NCBI RefSeq assembly: GCF_028372415.1
Contig: NC_092878.1
Span: 4,553,501-4,617,500, forward strand
DNA length: 64,000 bases
Origin: Notamacropus eugenii
Lineage: Eukaryota; Chordata; Mammalia; Diprotodontia; Macropodidae
Direction of reading: 5' to 3'
Each line of letters starts with the position of its first letter. Position 1 is the stretch's first letter. The translations under genes and the position numbers were made by a program. The notes below the pieces were generated by a model. It searched no databases. It saw nothing but the letters and a program-made list of their open reading frames with translations, and had not been told where the DNA came from. Shown here piece after piece: positions 61,060 through 64,000 of the stretch.

Positions 61060-61480
61060 AGGGCATCTAGAAAACCTAGAGTAAGTCTGTGTTCCTTCTA
61101 CTGTAAAGTACAAACAGCCTGGCAATTAAGACTCTTCAAAGTCTGCATCCTTCCATTCTTCCTCTACATTATTATATTATATTCATTTTGTGCTCCAGCC
61201 AAACTCTACTACTAACTGCTCGGAACACTCCATTCCATCTCCATCCTCTCTGCTTCTACAGAAGGTAATTAATTCTGTATCCCTGAAATGAATTTCCTAT
61301 TGCACTCTGCTTCTCACAAGTCTTTTCTTACTTTTAAGGCTCTGTAGTTTAGCTCGTCTTCCTCAATTGTTAATATTCGCTTTATCTGCAGATTATGTGT
61401 ATGTCATATCTCTTCAGTAAAGTGTAAACTCCTTGAAGGCAGTAACTATTTCATTCTTTGTTTTTGCATCCCTTAGCATC
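61060..61480 (+). repeat. L2 LINE 3' region
   Basis: 'gctccagccaaactctacta', 'tcagtaaagtgtaaactcct' and 'tgaaggcagtaactatttca' in sense order. Confidence 0.65.
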
Positions 61481-61499
61481 TAGTCCCATGACTTTTCCA

Positions 61500-62110
61500 T
61501 AGCACAGAATCTGAGAGTTCAAAGGGAGCTCAGTAGCTATCTAGTCCAGTCTGCAGATTGAAGAAATCTCCTTGGTAATGTATCTGACAAGTGGTTTTCT
61601 AGCCTTTACTTGACAGTATCTTGAGTTAGCTTTTTCTACTCTGGGACAACTCTAATTTGATATCAGGAAATCTTTCCTGATTTTAAGCCTGTGTTGGCCA
61701 CTTTATAATTTTTAGCCTTACTCCTGGTTCTGCCTTCTGAGGCTAAAGAAAACTTCCACATGGAAGTCTTTCAGATACTTGAAGGAAGCTAACATTTGCT
61801 CATATCTCTCCCCATCTTTTCTTCTCTAGGTGAAATATCCCCAGTTCCTTCGGTTGGTCCTCAAATGATATAGACTTAAGTCCCTTCACCCTCCTGATTG
61901 CCCTCCTTGGGCAACACTTTAATTTATCATTGTCCTTCTTAAACTATGAGACTTAGAACAGAACACAATATTCTGAATGAGATCTGATTAGGGCAGATGC
62001 AGTAAGCCTATCACCTCCCTATTCCTGGAAGCTCTGCTTCTCTTAATGTAGCCTGAGATGGCTGCCATATTATATTGTGGCTCCTAGTGAATGTGTATAT
62101 ACTGAGTGCT
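61500..62110 (-). repeat. L3/CR1 LINE 3' half
   Basis: The complement reads as the CR1/L3 ORF end: plus-strand 'ccccagttccttcggttggt', 'agtcccttcaccctcctgat', 'tcattgtccttcttaaacta' and 'aatgagatctgattagggca'. This is the clearest L3 copy here. Confidence 0.8.
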
Positions 62111-62334
62111 CAGTTTATTCATTTAATAAGCATTAGTGATAATTAATGTATTCAATTGAATATTACATGACAATCTATAGTAAATTACTACTTATTTGGG
62201 AGCTCTCACAGTCCAAGTGAGTATCTGAGAAGCCACATGCACAATGTTATTACTCTTAAGTATTTACCGAAAAAGCACTACTATGTAGTATGCATATTAT
62301 GTACATATTTGCTTGTATGTACATGTGTATTTCT

Positions 62335-62440
62335 CTCTCTATATGTCTTTGTTTGCCCAAGGTCACACAGACGGTGAGTTGGCAGAGCCAAGATTCAAAC
62401 ACATATCCTCTGACACCAGACCTAGTTGCCCTTTCTACTA
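62335..62440 (-). repeat. MIR fragment
   Basis: 'gcccaaggtcacacagacgg' and 'ccaagattcaaacacatatc'. Confidence 0.65.
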
Positions 62441-63114
62441 TTATGCTGACTTGCTATTTTCTAATAAGTAGTTCATGGAAATGTCAGCCTTTCAGTCCAA
62501 GGGGTCAAGGAATCTATTAAACTTGGGATTGCAGGCTGTGAGGATTTGTCTGTGTAATGGCAGATCTTGGTTTCAGCTTTCATATGGCATTGTCATCTCA
62601 GCTTATCTCAGTCCTTTGTTGACATTAGTGCCATATCTATTTATTCAGCCTTCTCCGAGTTGGAAGTGATGGAAAGAAAATTCTTCCTTAAAACAAAACA
62701 CTTAATTACTTTGCCATTTGGGGAAAGTATGTGCCAGATATGGAGTGAGCCTCGTGTGAAGGAGGGCAGCTCTGTTTCTATCGGTGCTTTGCATTAGTGT
62801 TTTGAAATGTTGTGAATTCCTTGACCATGTGTAGGAAATGTTAAAGCCAAATGTTAGTATCCATACACATATAATATGATTTATTCTTAAGATAGTGAGG
62901 CGGGATAGGATTGTCTTACATATCTTGTCTTACAGGATATAGCTGTTTACATGGAATTTTATTGCACAATACTTTTAAGTTTCACGGGATTAATGGATTT
63001 CATTAGCAGGCTTTCTTTCTTTCCTTTTTTTTTGTTAGAAACTTCATAAGCAGAACTTGAGATAATAAAGGCAGCACCAGGGATGTGTTTTAAGATGGAA
63101 GATAATGAATGAAT

Positions 63115-63240
63115 GAGTCAAAAGGCACTTATTAAACACTCATGTGCAAAGTGTCAGGGCTGTGAATAGGAATGTAAGACAGTTCCTGCTCTCAAGAATC
63201 TCCCATCTTTCTGGAGGGACATAAGCCAAATAAGAGATTT
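63115..63240 (-). repeat. L2 3' end
   Basis: 'aaggcacttattaaacactc' and 'gttcctgctctcaagaatct'. Confidence 0.65.
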
Positions 63241-63535
63241 CAGCTGCAAATGACATGGAAAGATCTAAGAGTCTTTAGTCCATTTTCTTTAATACCATTT
63301 CTACTGATAAAATAACTTCTACATTGGACGTTGAGTCTTTTGACAGTGCCAAGGACTTTGGTGATGAGCACTTTTTTTTTTTCTGGGTTGTGTTAGCCGC
63401 AGGAGTAGATAGGAAGGAAAAGAGTAGGCTATAAGAGGGAAAAATTAAAATAATGAAAGTACTGTCAAGTGTGCTGGAAAACCTTAACACGTATGTCTGG
63501 GAATTTTGGAGGAGTGAAAAGGAAAGTGGATAGAT

Positions 63536-63727
63536 CGGGGTGGGGGTGGGGAACCTGTGGCCTCCAGTCCACATGTGGCCTTATAGGACCTTGGCTGCAG
63601 CCTTTTAACTTGAGTCCAAGTTTTACAGAACAAATCCTTTTATTAAGGGGATTTGTTCTATGAAGTTTGGAGTCAGTCAAAGGGCTGCACTTGAGGGCCT
63701 AGAGGGCCTCGAGTGTTTCCTGCCCTG
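63536..63727. mobile_element. Palindromic hAT-type MITE, copy 2
   Basis: This has the same structure and core as the copy at 27 kb (AGTCCAAGTTTTACAGAACA, then the mirrored GTTTGGAGTCAGTC), starting near CGGGGTGGGGGTGGGGAACC and ending CCCTG. The flanks GGATAGAT and AGTTAGAT look like a decayed 8-bp duplication. It lies in the FBN1 intron. Confidence 0.7.
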
Positions 63728-64000
63728 AGTTAGATTATGGTTTAAACAGGGAGGTAGTAGGTGAGAATTTGCAGAGAGGAAGTCGTGGGTTAGAGCAGGA
63801 CAGGTTCCCTGGAAGAAGTAAATGAGAGATCCGGGCTTCCTCTATTTCAGGTAATGGTCTAGGTATTCATTAGCCTCAGTCATGCCCTGTAGGTAGCCAT
63901 GTGGTGGGCAGAGATACCATGGATCCTTTCTTCTTAGGGTGCTCCTCTTTATTTTTATTTTTATCTTTATTTTTATAGGGTGACACCCTTGAACCAAAAT

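Larger units (their letters stand above)
54293..64000 (+). other. FBN1: FBN1 intron after the first coding exon (partial)
   Basis: Begins with donor GTAACT and continues to the window end. No reading frame here matches the next fibrillin exon (expected NVCGSRYNAYCC). It is AT-rich, with few repeats in its first 4 kb and L1, L2, L3, MIR and MITE pieces after 59 kb. Stretches 54330-55190, 55340-58560, 58660-59130 and 62110-63120 show no recognisable element. Confidence 0.85.

Overview
The window is mammalian and almost certainly marsupial. This rests on many MAR1-type CORE-SINEs, marsupial L1 and 'half-L1' elements, and dense old L2, L3/CR1 and MIR copies. The species cannot be told from the sequence. 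I see no bacterial, viral or organellar DNA and no operon structure.

The only functional protein-coding gene recognised is FBN1 (fibrillin-1), on the + strand. Its 5' end lies in a CpG island at about 52.8-54.3 kb. The first coding exon (54132-54292) encodes the signal peptide and the N-terminal propeptide with its furin site, and ends at a good splice donor in the same phase as human FBN1. From 54293 to the window end is intron; the next coding exon is not here. The island carries a perfect TCTCGCGAGA (BANP-type) palindrome, several GC boxes, a plausible non-coding first exon and intron, and a possible alternative upstream first exon. A perfect CArG box lies just upstream.

Positions 1-52.5 kb are gene-poor 5' flank. 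It holds a broken retrocopy of HSPD1 (34827-37083) with a perfect 15-bp target duplication, inserted into an older L1 tail. It also holds two tRNA fossils (Val at 31074-31141, Gln at 32646-32717), three ORF1-only half-L1 elements (3446-6188, 16.6-18.6 kb, 37.8-40.8 kb), a Tigger-like DNA transposon remnant (43130-43856), a MER5-like hAT element (50023-50223) and one copy of a palindromic hAT MITE family (about 27036-27218). A second MITE copy (63536-63727) lies in the FBN1 intron. Fragments of L1, L2, L3/CR1, MIR and MAR1 fill most of the rest.

The genes here do not work together as a system. The layout is one developmental extracellular-matrix gene promoter beside a repeat-rich gene desert. 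I found no convincing new biological system. The observations most worth a second look are the FBN1 promoter architecture, the half-L1 series, the paired tRNA fossils and one unexplained 65-codon reading frame at 49812-50009.
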